Assembly: GCA_963841415.1 (NCBI GenBank)
Contig: CAWJCN010000004.1
Span: forward strand, 124,001 to 188,000
Length of the DNA: 64,000 bases
DNA from: DASUAS01 sp963841415
GTDB lineage: Bacteria; Actinomycetota; Acidimicrobiia; IMCC26256; DASPTH01
Direction of reading: 5' to 3'
The notes below the pieces were generated by a model. It was not told the origin of the DNA. It saw only the letters and a list, made by a program, of their open reading frames with translations, and made no database searches. Both the position numbers and the translations under genes were made by a program. Below are positions 28,114 through 36,562 of this stretch, piece by piece (positions within the stretch are counted from its first letter, which is position 1; each line of letters opens with the position of its first letter).

Positions 28114-28410
28114 TCAGGTGCAGAGCGCGAGTCGGATGTCGAGGAGCGGATCGACGAGGTCGGTCCGGCTCAGCATGTCCTGGTCCGCGGAACCGACGTC
28201 GACGCCCACGACGATCCTCTCGACGTTCGCGGCACCTGGCTCGCCCCGCGTGTCGAGCTCGATCCGGCGCAACAGGCCGAGCACCTCGTCACGGGTGAAG
28301 AATTGCCGCCGGATCGCGACCCTGAGCGCTTCGTCGACCAAGGAGACCGAGCCCTTCTCGGTGCTCGTCGTCATCGACTCGATCGGCGCCGGGCGTCGGT
28401 GCAGCTTCAC
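28114..28410 (-). CDS. hypothetical protein
   Basis: A 98-residue protein (VKLHRRPAPIESMTTSTEKG...) with a helical stretch DEALRVAIRRQFFTRDEVLGLLRRIEL and a later acidic end DLVDPLLDIRLALCT. GTG 28410 directly follows the stop of the upstream small gene. A later ATG (MTTSTEKG) is possible. No family recognised. With the 43-residue gene it forms a minus-strand pair behind boxes D1 and D2. Confidence 0.55.
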   Translation of the reverse strand: MKLHRRPAPIESMTTSTEKGSVSLVDEALRVAIRRQFFTRDEVLGLLRRIELDTRGEPGAANVERIVVGVDVGSADQDMLSRTDLVDPLLDIRLALCT

Positions 28411-28411
28411 G

Positions 28412-28543
28412 TCAACCCCTCGCGTTGGCGCGGACCGCGCGAACCCGCGTGCCGCGGCCTTCGTACACGGCGACGAGCTGCACGGCGAGGTCGCGAGTCG
28501 CATCACGCCCCAGCAGGTAATCCAAGAAGTCGGCGATGTTCAC
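28412..28543 (-). CDS. 43-residue hypothetical protein
   Basis: A short frame VNIADFLDYLLGRDATRDLAV with a GTG start preceded by GAGGGGGG and ending just before the next gene. Its N-terminal half is an amphipathic helix. The position between box D1 and a following gene supports translation. Function unknown. Confidence 0.45.
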   Translation of the reverse strand: MNIADFLDYLLGRDATRDLAVQLVAVYEGRGTRVRAVRANARG

Positions 28544-28604
28544 GGGTGTCCCCCCTCGCTCCGGGATGTGCACCGACCATCGCACGCGAAGCGTGCGTCG
28601 CACA

Positions 28605-28620
28605 GAGACGAAAGTCCCCA
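28605..28620 (-). promoter_or_regulatory. DosR-like box D1
   Basis: On the minus strand GGGACTTTCGTCTCT matches the consensus except for one base. It lies about 70 bp upstream of the 43-residue gene. Confidence 0.7.
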
Positions 28621-28627
28621 GTCCACA

Positions 28628-28643
28628 GAGGACTTTCGACCCT
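28628..28643 (+). promoter_or_regulatory. DosR-like box D2
   Basis: GAGGACTTTCGACCCT matches all fixed consensus positions except the first G. It is 7 bp from D1 in opposite reading sense and 35 bp upstream of the USP remnant, forming a paired divergent control region. Confidence 0.7.
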
Positions 28644-28677
28644 GCTCTGGCCGGCGACCGGCTGCGAGGATCGGGGG

Positions 28678-28809
28678 ATGCCGGCAGAACGCATCATTCT
28701 GGGTCTCGACGGTTCCCCGGGTGCCTGCGCCGAGCTGCTCCTGGGCAGCGTGCCGCACCGCCTGACCCACCACTGCAACCACCCGGTGCTCGTGGTCCCC
28801 GCAAGGTGA
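28678..28809 (+). pseudogene. internally deleted universal stress protein
   Basis: Only 43 residues remain: a USP start (ERIILGLDGSPGA) joined directly to a USP end (CAELLLGSVPHRLTHHCNHP, then VLVVPAR). About 90 central residues are missing, including the ATP-loop glycines. The frame is clean, with ATG, stop, and a GTGA overlap with the next gene, so it may still serve to couple translation. Confidence 0.6.
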
Positions 28810-29126
28810 GCGGCGCCGAGCCGACGCCGCTCGGCTGGTACGTGCTGCCCGGTCACCCGTGGCACGACAGCGCGGCGCCATGCTTCGAGGTCGTGGGCGC
28901 CTTCGTCTACCCGGCGGCGGGCCATCCTGCGGGGCCCTCGTCGCGGCCCTGGTTCCAGCTCCGCGACGGTCACGCATACGCCGTCGACGCCCACCCGGAC
29001 GGTCCGCGCGCCGACCCCAGCTTCCTCGTGCTCGGAGGGTCCGTCTACCCGGCGGAGGTGGAGCTCGAGCCGGACACCGGCGCGGCGGTGCCGTGGTTCC
29101 GCGTGGCCGCGCCGGACGCGCCCTGA
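28806..29126 (+). CDS. hypothetical protein with an internal repeat
   Basis: A 106-residue protein from GTG 28806, overlapping the USP-remnant stop. A motif recurs: VVGAFVYPAAGHP...WFQLRDGHAY and VLGGSVYPAEVEL...WFRVA, so it looks like a duplicated beta unit, Trp- and Pro-rich. The 3' end overlaps the convergent USP gene by 82 bp. I do not recognise the family. Confidence 0.55.
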   Translation: MSGAEPTPLGWYVLPGHPWHDSAAPCFEVVGAFVYPAAGHPAGPSSRPWFQLRDGHAYAVDAHPDGPRADPSFLVLGGSVYPAEVELEPDTGAAVPWFRVAAPDAP

Positions 29127-29950
29127 CCACCGAGCACCGACGGCCGGTTGACCAACACCGGGCAGAGGCTCGTACGCACGACCCCCATGGCGACGCTGCC
29201 GAGCGCAACGCGAGCAAGGCCGGTGCGCCCATGGGTGCTCATCACCACCAACGAGGCGCCCACCTCCTCCGCGACGTCATGGATCGCATCGGCGGGACGG
29301 TACGAGCGCACGACATGCGACGGCGCGTCGGGTCCGAGCACCGCCCGCGCCGCGGCGATCGTGGCGTCGGGTACTTCGGCGATGGTCACATCGAGAGGGT
29401 GGAACACCTCGACGAGCTCGATCGGCACGTCGAGCGCGGCGGCCCACGCGCGTGCGGGTACCAGCGCGGCCGCGGCGGCGGCCGAGCCGTCATGGCAGAC
29501 GAGGACCGGCCCGCGCCAACCCGGGCGCTCGTCGCACGCGCGGCCGACGAGCAGCACCGGCCTTCCGGCCATGCGGACGATCTGCTGCGCCACTCCGCCC
29601 AGCGCGGCGCTGCCGAGCAGCCCGCGTCCGTGGGTCGCCATCACGAGCCCGGCATCACGATCACGCAGCAGGCCCACCACTCCCGCGGCCGCGTCGTGCA
29701 CGTCGAGGATCGCGACGTCGACGTGAACCGATCCGGCCGCGCGTGCCGCGTCCTCTAGCCATGCGGGTCGCTGCGCGCGGGCATCGGCGTCGAGCGTGGT
29801 CGGCACGGTGGCGAGCACCAGGTCGGCGTCGAAGCGAGCACCCAGCGCGGCGGCAATCGGGATCGCCCGGGTCGCGAAGTCGGAGCCGTCGAGCGGCACG
29901 ACAAAGGTGCCAGGCACGGACGTGAACGCATCGGCACGGCTGGTCGTCAT
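29045..29950 (-). CDS. tandem universal stress protein
   Basis: A 301-residue intact double-UspA protein. Domain one: TFVVPLDGSDFATRAI and LVMATHGRGLLGSAALGG; domain two: VLVCHDGSAAAAAAL and LVVMSTHGRTGLARVALGS, both with the ATP-binding glycine loop. It ends in a Ser/Gly-rich tail. Box pair E lies upstream, shared with the divergent M50 protease gene. Confidence 0.9.
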   Translation of the reverse strand: MTTSRADAFTSVPGTFVVPLDGSDFATRAIPIAAALGARFDADLVLATVPTTLDADARAQRPAWLEDAARAAGSVHVDVAILDVHDAAAGVVGLLRDRDAGLVMATHGRGLLGSAALGGVAQQIVRMAGRPVLLVGRACDERPGWRGPVLVCHDGSAAAAAALVPARAWAAALDVPIELVEVFHPLDVTIAEVPDATIAAARAVLGPDAPSHVVRSYRPADAIHDVAEEVGASLVVMSTHGRTGLARVALGSVAMGVVRTSLCPVLVNRPSVLGGQGASGAATRNHGTAAPVSGSSSTSAG

Positions 29951-29984
29951 GCCACCAGCCTCGGCGCGCTGAGCAAGGGCGACC

Positions 29985-30000
29985 AGGGGACAAGGTCCCG
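29985..30000. promoter_or_regulatory. DosR-like box E1
   Basis: AGGGGACAAGGTCCCG, with GGGAC and GTCCC halves around AAG, a near-perfect palindrome. It lies 35 bp upstream of the double USP. Confidence 0.6.
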
Positions 30001-30007
30001 CGACGAC

Positions 30008-30023
30008 GTGACCTTGTCCCCTA
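30008..30023. promoter_or_regulatory. DosR-like box E2
   Basis: GTGACCTTGTCCCCTA is almost the reverse complement of E1, 7 bp away. It lies 31 bp upstream of the M50 protease gene. The E1/E2 geometry copies D1/D2. Confidence 0.6.
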
Positions 30024-30053
30024 CCCGGCGCTCCCGCTGGTCCGTATGGTCGG

Positions 30054-31154
30054 GTGGTGGACGATGCTCAGCGTCGAGGTGCTCACCGGCGTTGGTCGTT
30101 TCCGATCGCGCGGGTGGCGGGGATCCAGATTCGCGTGCATGCCAGCTTCTTCGTGCTGGTGGCGCTCTTCGTCGTCGCCGGCGCGGCACCGAAGGGGCCA
30201 GGCGTGCCCGACGCGCTCGCCTGGCTGGTGATGATCTTCGGCTGTGTCGTGTTCCACGAGCTCGCCCACTGCCTCGTGGGTCGCGGGCGCGGCCTGGTGG
30301 TGCACGAAATCGACCTGCTGCCGATCGGCGGCATGTCACGCCTCGAGACCCTGCCCGAGACGCCGCGCGACGAACTCGCGATGGCGATCGCGGGCCCGGC
30401 GGCCAGCGCGTCGCTAGGCCTGGCGTTCGCCGCCTTCGCAGTCGCTGCTTCAGAGACGCTGCACCCGCTCGACCTCGTGAGCGGTCCGTGGTTGCCCCGC
30501 CTCGCGGCGCTCAACCTCTTGCTGGCGGCGTTCAACATGATCCCCGCGTTCCCCCTCGACGGCGGTCGCGTCTTCCGCTCCTTGCTCGAGCTCCGCTACG
30601 ACTTGGCCCGCGCCACCCGCATCGCCGCCCGCACCGGCCGCGGGCTGGCGATCGCCTTGGTCGCGGTGGGCCTGATGTGGGATCTCTGGCTCGCGCTCAT
30701 CGGCGTGTTCCTCTACTTCGCCGCGAGCGCCGAAGAAGCCGCGACCCTCGTCCATGTGCGCTTCGCCGGGCGCCGGGTCCGCGACGTGATGCTCGTGATG
30801 CCGACGACGATCGACGCGTCGGTCCGCACCGACGCCTTGCGCCAGCTGATCCGGCGCAACGTCCAGGGCACGTTCCCCGTGGTGCGCGAGGGCCGCTACA
30901 CCGGCGTGATCGACACCCACGCGATCGAGGCCGCATCCGACGACACCTGCGCCGGCGACCTCGCCGACCGCTCGGCGGCCGTGCTCGCGCCCGACGACGA
31001 CCTCGAGAGGGACGTCCCGGCGCTCACGAGCGTTCCCGGGCACGCGGTCGCGGTCGTCGACGGCGAGCGGGTCGTCGGTCTTTTGCGCCTCGACGACGTC
31101 GGTCGCTTCGTCGCCGAGTCCCGGCCTACCGGTTCAGCCCTCGGATCGGAATGA
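30054..31154 (+). CDS. M50 site-2-type metalloprotease with CBS domains (Rv2625c-like)
   Basis: A 366-residue membrane protease. Zinc ligands are HELAH in the helix VVFHELAHCLVG and the third ligand is in NMIPAFPLDGGRVF. C-terminal residues (about 245-360) form a CBS pair: VRDVMLVMPTTIDASVRTDAL and GTFPVVREGRYTGVIDT. The layout is that of M. tuberculosis Rv2625c, a DosR-regulon gene. It probably cleaves membrane substrates, modulated by nucleotides. Divergent from the double USP, with boxes E1/E2 between. The 3' end overlaps the convergent regulator gene. Confidence 0.85.
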   Translation: MVDDAQRRGAHRRWSFPIARVAGIQIRVHASFFVLVALFVVAGAAPKGPGVPDALAWLVMIFGCVVFHELAHCLVGRGRGLVVHEIDLLPIGGMSRLETLPETPRDELAMAIAGPAASASLGLAFAAFAVAASETLHPLDLVSGPWLPRLAALNLLLAAFNMIPAFPLDGGRVFRSLLELRYDLARATRIAARTGRGLAIALVAVGLMWDLWLALIGVFLYFAASAEEAATLVHVRFAGRRVRDVMLVMPTTIDASVRTDALRQLIRRNVQGTFPVVREGRYTGVIDTHAIEAASDDTCAGDLADRSAAVLAPDDDLERDVPALTSVPGHAVAVVDGERVVGLLRLDDVGRFVAESRPTGSALGSE

Positions 31155-31805
31155 CGGGTTGGGTTCGGTCTCGAGGCGCGCCGCGAAGACCGCGGCTTGT
31201 GTGCGGCGCTCCATGCCGAGCTTCGCGAGCAGGTTCGACACGTAATTCTTCACCGTCTTCTCGGCCAGGTGCAGCTCGTCGGCGATCTGCCGGTTGGTCA
31301 TGCCGTCGGCGATCAGCGCGAGGATCTTGCGCTCTTGGCCGGTGAGGCGCGCCAGGCGCTCGTCCTCCGGGGGCGGGCGACGCAACCGTTCGGCGACCCG
31401 CTCGGCCACCACCGGATCGAGGAGCGACTCACCCCGCGACACTCGACGCACCGCGTCGACGATGTCGGTGCCCCGAATCTGTTTGAGCAGGTATCCGGAC
31501 GCGCCGGCGACGACCGCCTGCACCAGCGCTTCGTCGTCGGAGAACGACGTCAGCATCAGGCACGCGATCTCGCCGTGCTCGGAGCGGATCTCGCGGCACA
31601 CGGCGATGCCGTCACCGTCGGGGAGCCGGACGTCGAGGATGGCGACGTCCGGCCTGGTGGCGGGGATCCGGGTCAGTGCACGCTCGGCGGTGTCGGCTTC
31701 GCCGACGACCTCGATGTCGTCCTCGGCGTCGAGCAGCTCCCGGACTCCGCGGCGGACCACTTCGTGGTCGTCGAGCAGGAACACGCGGATCGGAGCACCT
31801 TGCAC
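31134..31805 (-). CDS. DevR/DosR-like NarL-family response regulator
   Basis: A 223-residue regulator. The receiver has DD at 12-13, phosphoacceptor Asp58 (ILDVRLPDGDG) and Thr in LMLTSFSDDE. The LuxR-type HTH contains LTGQERKILALIADGMTNRQ and a recognition helix AEKTVKNYVSNLLAKLGMER, which is nearly that of M. tuberculosis DevR/DosR. GTG 31805 gives VQGAPIRVFLLDD. It follows a USP and a zinc-ribbon gene on the same strand, recalling Rv3134c-devR. Its close recognition helix fits the DosR-like boxes across the island. Confidence 0.9.
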   Translation of the reverse strand: MQGAPIRVFLLDDHEVVRRGVRELLDAEDDIEVVGEADTAERALTRIPATRPDVAILDVRLPDGDGIAVCREIRSEHGEIACLMLTSFSDDEALVQAVVAGASGYLLKQIRGTDIVDAVRRVSRGESLLDPVVAERVAERLRRPPPEDERLARLTGQERKILALIADGMTNRQIADELHLAEKTVKNYVSNLLAKLGMERRTQAAVFAARLETEPNPSFRSEG

Positions 31806-31866
31806 GAGCCGAGAGCCTACCGGTGGCCCTGGCCCCACAACGCGGGTCGCGCCGCGCGGCGGGACG

Positions 31867-32103
31867 TCAGCTCCACTCCTCGAACACCCGACCGGGGCGC
31901 AGCGCGAAGCCGTCCGGCTCCAATCGCCAGAGCGAACCGCAACACGGGCACCGTGCGGCTTCGAGGCCACCCCACGCTTCGCCCTCAAGCTGGTGGTCCG
32001 GGCAGATCGGGCAGTGGCCGCGCTCGAGCTGCACCCGCACACTGTGGAGGGTGACGGTCGACGCCGCGCCATGCTCGGCTACGCAACTGAACGACATCCT
32101 CAT
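31867..32103 (-). CDS. zinc-ribbon small protein
   Basis: A 78-residue protein. CPIC and CPCC knuckles about 25 residues apart (GHCPICPDHQ and ARCPCCGSLW) form a probable zinc ribbon. Its ATG overlaps the USP stop (ATGA), and the regulator gene is 61 bp downstream. The partner and function are unknown, but it sits between the USP and devR-like genes. Confidence 0.65.
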   Translation of the reverse strand: MRMSFSCVAEHGAASTVTLHSVRVQLERGHCPICPDHQLEGEAWGGLEAARCPCCGSLWRLEPDGFALRPGRVFEEWS

Positions 32104-32579
32104 CGCGCACCTTCCTCGGACCTCGCGATCGGTGTCGATGGCACCACGACCACCGGACACGGGCTGTGTCCCGCGCAGCGCTGGGCGACCGAGCCGAGCA
32201 TCACGCCCGTGAAGCCACCGCGCCCGCGGCTTCCCACGACGAGAAGGTCGGCGTCACGGGCGAGCTCGACCAGGACCCGCGCCGGCCGACCCTCGAGGAC
32301 GAGGGGCCGCACAGGAACCGAGGTCGACGCTTCGACCCCCAACCCCTCAAGCGCGTCGTGGAGCACCGCCTTGGCCCGGGTCGCCGAGTGTTCGAGGAGG
32401 GGCGCCTGGTAGTCCGAGCCGACGTCGATCCACGCAAGCCCGGAGTCGTAGGCGAGCACAGCGTCGATCTCGCCGCCGGTGCGACCGGCTTCGTCGACCG
32501 CCCACGCGAGTGCTTCTAGCGATTCCGGTGATCCGTCGACGCCGACGACGATCCGCCGGGCACGGTTCGGAGTGGTCAT
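32100..32579 (-). CDS. universal stress protein (single domain)
   Basis: A 159-residue UspA protein: RIVVGVDGSPESLEALAW and LLVVGSRGRGGFTGVMLGS (ATP loop intact), ending CPVVVVPSTP. It starts the USP / zinc-ribbon / regulator run. A weak DosR-like sequence lies at 32639-32653. Confidence 0.9.
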   Translation of the reverse strand: MTTPNRARRIVVGVDGSPESLEALAWAVDEAGRTGGEIDAVLAYDSGLAWIDVGSDYQAPLLEHSATRAKAVLHDALEGLGVEASTSVPVRPLVLEGRPARVLVELARDADLLVVGSRGRGGFTGVMLGSVAQRCAGHSPCPVVVVPSTPIARSEEGAR

Positions 32580-32638
32580 GAGTCGCTCCTGTCCTTGGGT
32601 CATCGGGGAGATCTTGCGCTCGGAAGTCGACGCCTCCG

Positions 32639-32653
32639 AGAGCCGAAGGTCAC
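32639..32653 (-). promoter_or_regulatory. possible weak DosR-like box G
   Basis: Minus-strand GTGACCTTCGGCTCT differs from the consensus at three fixed positions. It is 60 bp upstream of the USP that precedes the regulator gene, where autoregulation would be expected. Confidence 0.3.
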
Positions 32654-32670
32654 CTTGCGGCGAGCCCCGG

Positions 32671-35511
32671 TCACTCACGGACGCGCAGGGCGACCGCGGG
32701 CTCGATGTGCGACGCCTGTCGAGCCGGGAGCGCGGCCGCCAGCACGGTCGGCACGAGGGCGATCGCCGCGATCACGACCACCTCGGCGACAGGAACACCG
32801 AAGTGGTAGCCCTGGGCGAAGTCGGCGCCCGAGATCGCGAGCACGTAGGTCGCCACGAGGGCGATGGCCACCCCGATCAGGACACCCAAGACCGCGAGGA
32901 ACCCGGCTTCGAACATGAAGGCGCGAGCCACCGACGCGGGCTGGAACCCGAGTGAGCGAAGCACTCCGACCTCGCGCCGGCGTTCACGGACCGCCCGGAA
33001 CATGATCACGCCCACCCCTGCGATGCCGACCAGGAGCCCCGCACCGACGAACTGCTGCATCAGGGTGAAGAACCCACTGCTCTGCGACTGCGCGGTCGAC
33101 ACGATGCTGTGGACGGTCGCGACGTCGGCGCCGTTGGCGACGAACTTTGCGCGCAGGAGTCGCGCGGTTGCGTCCGGATGCGATGCGGCGACGAAGAACC
33201 GAGACGGCACCGCGCGCTCCTGGAACACATCGCGCAGCGCGGTCTCGCTGACGAAGGCGCCGCTCCCGAGGAAGTCGTTCTCGGCGATCGCGGCCACCCG
33301 GAATGCGCGCGAACGGCCGCTGAGCGGGTCCTGCATCACGACCCGGTCACCGATGGTTGCCGCCTTGGTGGTGGGCCCACCGGGTGTCTGCAGGAAGAAG
33401 TCGTCGACGATCATGAGGTTCGGATCGTCGGCGACCGCGCGCCACGCGTCACGGTCACTGCGATAGGCGCCGAGGGCACGGAGGTGCGGTGGCGCGGACG
33501 CGAGTCCGCCGTCGATCCCGGTTGCCGGCCACGCGGTCTGAGCCCGCTGCGGTGTCACGAACTCTCCGGCGACGTACCCGAGCGGCGCGACCGCGTTCAC
33601 GCCGGGCACGGCTTGCAGCTGCGCCGCGGTCACCGGGTTGCTGGGGTTCGAGAGGAGGTCGATCCCGAACCCGCCGCTCAGGTTCTGTGCGATCTCGTCC
33701 GTGCGTCCGCGGTTCATGTAGGAGATCTCGCTCATGTAGACGAGCGTGAGAACGATGATCGCGAACATGCCCAGGGTCATCGCCGTGCGGAACCGGCGCG
33801 CCAACGGGTACGCCAGACCGAGTCGCGCCGCCAAGGAGCGGCCACTCCCGCGCTCGAGCGCGCGGCCGATCCCACCCAGGTACGCGGTCACGAGGTAGAC
33901 CGACGCGGCGGCCAGCGCCAGACCCTGCAAGAGGAACAACGGAATCTCGATCGTGGCGTCGAGCGCCGCGATCACCCCGAAGCAGCCGATCGCCCACCCG
34001 AGCACGACCACGCTCACGCCCGTGTACACAGCCCGCGCGTGAACGAAGCGGGCCAGACCCGGCGCGACTCCGATCGCCACGAACATCGGCCCGGCCATCA
34101 GTGAGTACGGGTCGGGACCACTGACACCGACGATGGTGAGAGCGACACCAAGGGGGACCAGCGCCGCGCCGGCCCACGCGGCACGACGCCTCGGCCGTCG
34201 TCTCGCCGGCGCATGCACGTCGCGGATGGCCTGGATCACGTTGAACCGGGCGATCCGCACGCTCGAGACGACGACGGTGCCGACCGCGATGGCAAAGCCG
34301 ACGACGAAGCCGGTCAACACCGTCGACCACTCGAACGTGAACGTGAGATGGAGCGCGGTGACCTCTCGCCCGCTACCGAGGATGCGGTCGGCGCGCCACG
34401 CGATCAGCCACCCGAAGCCGATGCCCAGGGCCGCGCCGAGCGCGCTGGCCGGCACCGCGTAGAGCCAGCCTTCGGTCGCGAGCGCGCCGACGAGGGGGCG
34501 CCGGCGCATCCCCATCGCGCGTAGCATCCCCAGTTCGGAGCGCCGTTCGTCGGCGAGCATCACGAACACGTTGACGAGGAGCAGCACCCCGGCGGCGACG
34601 GCGAACATGCCGATGGTGAAGTAGAGCTGACTCAACGACTGGCCTGCCTTGTCGGCACGTTCGAGCAGATCCTGCTTGACCGGCTGCGGCCGAGCGGTCA
34701 GCCCCGCCAGCCTCGTGTTCAGTGCGGCGACCGCGGCCGATGTACGTGCGGCGCCTTCCTCGACGCCTCCGGCGTTCGAGATCGCGATGATCGCTTGCGG
34801 TGGTTCGGTGGCGGATCCCGCGCCAGCGGTCAGGGACGCGATCGTGCCCGGGGTGACGAACACGTTGTAGGACTGCTGTCGGGCGTCGAGCGCCCAGAAT
34901 CCGGCGACCCCGCGGCGCGGCAGGATGCGGTCGACGGTCAGGGCGGCCTGTCCACCGCCGGCGAAGGCCAGAATGCGCGAGCCCACCCGCAGACCGAGCT
35001 TGTGGGCGAGGTCCGTCGTCACCGCTGCGGCCCCCGCCGCCGGCGTGCGCCCAGAGATCCCGGTGGCCGCCGGGTCGCCGCCGAATCGTCGCGCCGCGGC
35101 GAAGTCGACCTCGAGGAGCTGGGCTCGCGGCTGGGTGCCCCCGACTCGGCCGGGATGCACCACTGCGGCCGCGGTCGACGTCATCGACAGCACACCGTCG
35201 ACCGACGGCGCAGTGAACCCCTGCAACCGCGCGGCGATCGTCGGACCGTCCGGGAGCGGCACCGCGACGATCTCGTCGACCGGACCAAGCTGGTCGTAGG
35301 CCGCCGCGCGGATGGAGCGGTTGATGGTGTCGCCGACGATGAGCGAGCCCGTGATGATCGCGGTCCCGAGCAGTGAGCCCGCGATGACGAGCACCGCCTC
35401 GACCGGTCGCCCGAACGCGTGGCGGGTCGAGAGGTGCCGGATCAAAGGGGACCGCGCCAGGACCACCGCGAACGGGATCGACAGCACCGCGAACAGGATC
35501 ACCGGCACCAT
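32671..35511 (-). CDS. FtsX-type ABC transporter permease
   Basis: A 946-residue permease with two FtsX halves. It starts MVPVILFAVLSIPFAVVLAR and has the MacB-like periplasmic domain after GSLIVGDTINRSIRAAAYDQ. Helical blocks are near FTIGMFAVAAGVLLLVNVFV and, at the C-terminus, LLVGIAGVGVIMFRAVRERR and ALVPTVLAAALPARQASH. FtsX proteins export lipids or peptides or regulate cell-wall enzymes. The ATPase stop is 2 bp upstream of its start. Confidence 0.85.
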   Translation of the reverse strand: MVPVILFAVLSIPFAVVLARSPLIRHLSTRHAFGRPVEAVLVIAGSLLGTAIITGSLIVGDTINRSIRAAAYDQLGPVDEIVAVPLPDGPTIAARLQGFTAPSVDGVLSMTSTAAAVVHPGRVGGTQPRAQLLEVDFAAARRFGGDPAATGISGRTPAAGAAAVTTDLAHKLGLRVGSRILAFAGGGQAALTVDRILPRRGVAGFWALDARQQSYNVFVTPGTIASLTAGAGSATEPPQAIIAISNAGGVEEGAARTSAAVAALNTRLAGLTARPQPVKQDLLERADKAGQSLSQLYFTIGMFAVAAGVLLLVNVFVMLADERRSELGMLRAMGMRRRPLVGALATEGWLYAVPASALGAALGIGFGWLIAWRADRILGSGREVTALHLTFTFEWSTVLTGFVVGFAIAVGTVVVSSVRIARFNVIQAIRDVHAPARRRPRRRAAWAGAALVPLGVALTIVGVSGPDPYSLMAGPMFVAIGVAPGLARFVHARAVYTGVSVVVLGWAIGCFGVIAALDATIEIPLFLLQGLALAAASVYLVTAYLGGIGRALERGSGRSLAARLGLAYPLARRFRTAMTLGMFAIIVLTLVYMSEISYMNRGRTDEIAQNLSGGFGIDLLSNPSNPVTAAQLQAVPGVNAVAPLGYVAGEFVTPQRAQTAWPATGIDGGLASAPPHLRALGAYRSDRDAWRAVADDPNLMIVDDFFLQTPGGPTTKAATIGDRVVMQDPLSGRSRAFRVAAIAENDFLGSGAFVSETALRDVFQERAVPSRFFVAASHPDATARLLRAKFVANGADVATVHSIVSTAQSQSSGFFTLMQQFVGAGLLVGIAGVGVIMFRAVRERRREVGVLRSLGFQPASVARAFMFEAGFLAVLGVLIGVAIALVATYVLAISGADFAQGYHFGVPVAEVVVIAAIALVPTVLAAALPARQASHIEPAVALRVRE

Positions 35512-35513
35512 CG

Positions 35514-36278
35514 TCAGTCGTTCCCGTCAGTCGAGCTCCGGGTGGCGCCGTCGGCGACGATGGCGCCATCGCGCATGCGGACCATGCGCTGCGCCAGCGC
35601 GCCCACGGTCGGGTCGTGGGTGACGAGCATGAGGGTGAGGCCGTCCGCGTGCAGCGACTGCATCAGGCGCATGACCTCGTCCGCGCTCTCCGAGTCGAGT
35701 GCCCCCGTCGGCTCGTCCGCCCACACGACACGTGGTCGGCCGGCGAGCGCCCGCGCGATCGTGACCCGCTGCTGTTCGCCGCCGGAGAGCTCGCTCGGAC
35801 GATGCTCCGTGCGATGGCCCAGCGCGACCCGCTCGAGCGTCTCGGTCGCGCGTCGTCGCGCTTCCTTGTGGTGCACGCCGGCGAGCAACAACGGCACCTC
35901 GACGTTCTCGACCGCGCTCAGCACCGGGATGAGGTTGAACGACTGGAACACGAATCCCATCGAGGACGCACGGTTGCGGGTCCGCTCGGCGTCGCTCATC
36001 TCGTGCAGTGAGCGGCCGTCGAGCACGACGCGACCGCCGTCGATGTCGTCGAGGCCGGAGAGGCAGTTGAGCAGCGTCGTCTTCCCCGAGCCTGAGGGGC
36101 CCATCACTGCGACGAACTCCCCGGCGCCGACGGTCAGGTCCACGTCACGCAACGCCCACACCTCGCCAGCGCCGGTGCGGTAGATCTTGCGCACCCGCTC
36201 GGCCGCGAGCAGTGGCGGTGCGGGCGCCACCGAAACATCAGTCAGTACGTCGATGGGACTCACCGCCTGTTCGGTCAT
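35514..36278 (-). CDS. ABC transporter ATPase (LolD/MacB type)
   Basis: A 254-residue ATPase: Walker A GPSGSGKTT, Q-loop VFQSFNLIPVLSA, signature LSGGEQQR, Walker B VVWADEPTGALD and switch VTHDP. ATG 36278 starts after boxes H1 and H2. It is cotranscribed with the FtsX permease, so this exporter is likely part of the DosR-like response. Confidence 0.9.
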   Translation of the reverse strand: MTEQAVSPIDVLTDVSVAPAPPLLAAERVRKIYRTGAGEVWALRDVDLTVGAGEFVAVMGPSGSGKTTLLNCLSGLDDIDGGRVVLDGRSLHEMSDAERTRNRASSMGFVFQSFNLIPVLSAVENVEVPLLLAGVHHKEARRRATETLERVALGHRTEHRPSELSGGEQQRVTIARALAGRPRVVWADEPTGALDSESADEVMRLMQSLHADGLTLMLVTHDPTVGALAQRMVRMRDGAIVADGATRSSTDGND

Positions 36279-36312
36279 GGTGCGATCGTGCGTCAGCTCC
36301 CGAGCGCTGCCC

Positions 36313-36328
36313 AGGGTCGCAAGTCCCC
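36313..36328 (-). promoter_or_regulatory. DosR-like box H1 (perfect consensus match)
   Basis: The minus strand reads GGGACTTGCGACCCT, matching every fixed position of GGGACTTNNGNCCCT. It lies 35-50 bp upstream of the ABC ATPase start. Confidence 0.75.
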
Positions 36329-36352
36329 GATTCGCGTGCCGTACGGGGTCGC

Positions 36353-36368
36353 AGGGACCTTCGGCCCT
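36353..36368. promoter_or_regulatory. DosR-like box H2
   Basis: AGGGACCTTCGGCCCT differs from the consensus by one base. It is 40 bp from H1, about four helical turns, so two regulator dimers could sit on one face of the DNA. Confidence 0.75.
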
Positions 36369-36562
36369 GGTCGCAAGCACGCGACTGAACGACATTGGGG
36401 TCGGAAGCGGACACGAGCGGAGGGGACGGCCGTGAAACGACGACGCCAGGACACGACACCAGTGCCGCGCGCCTGGGATCGCCCGCCGAGTCCTCCGTAC
36501 GCCGCGGTGCGCGTGCACGCCGCGCGTGCTGGCAGCGGTCGCATCGCGCCGTCGACAGGGCA

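Noticed and set aside
30008..31345. 445-codon plus-strand frame overlapping the M50 protease
   Set aside because: It is Arg-rich and motif-free, while the protease frame has HELAH, NPDG-like and CBS segments.
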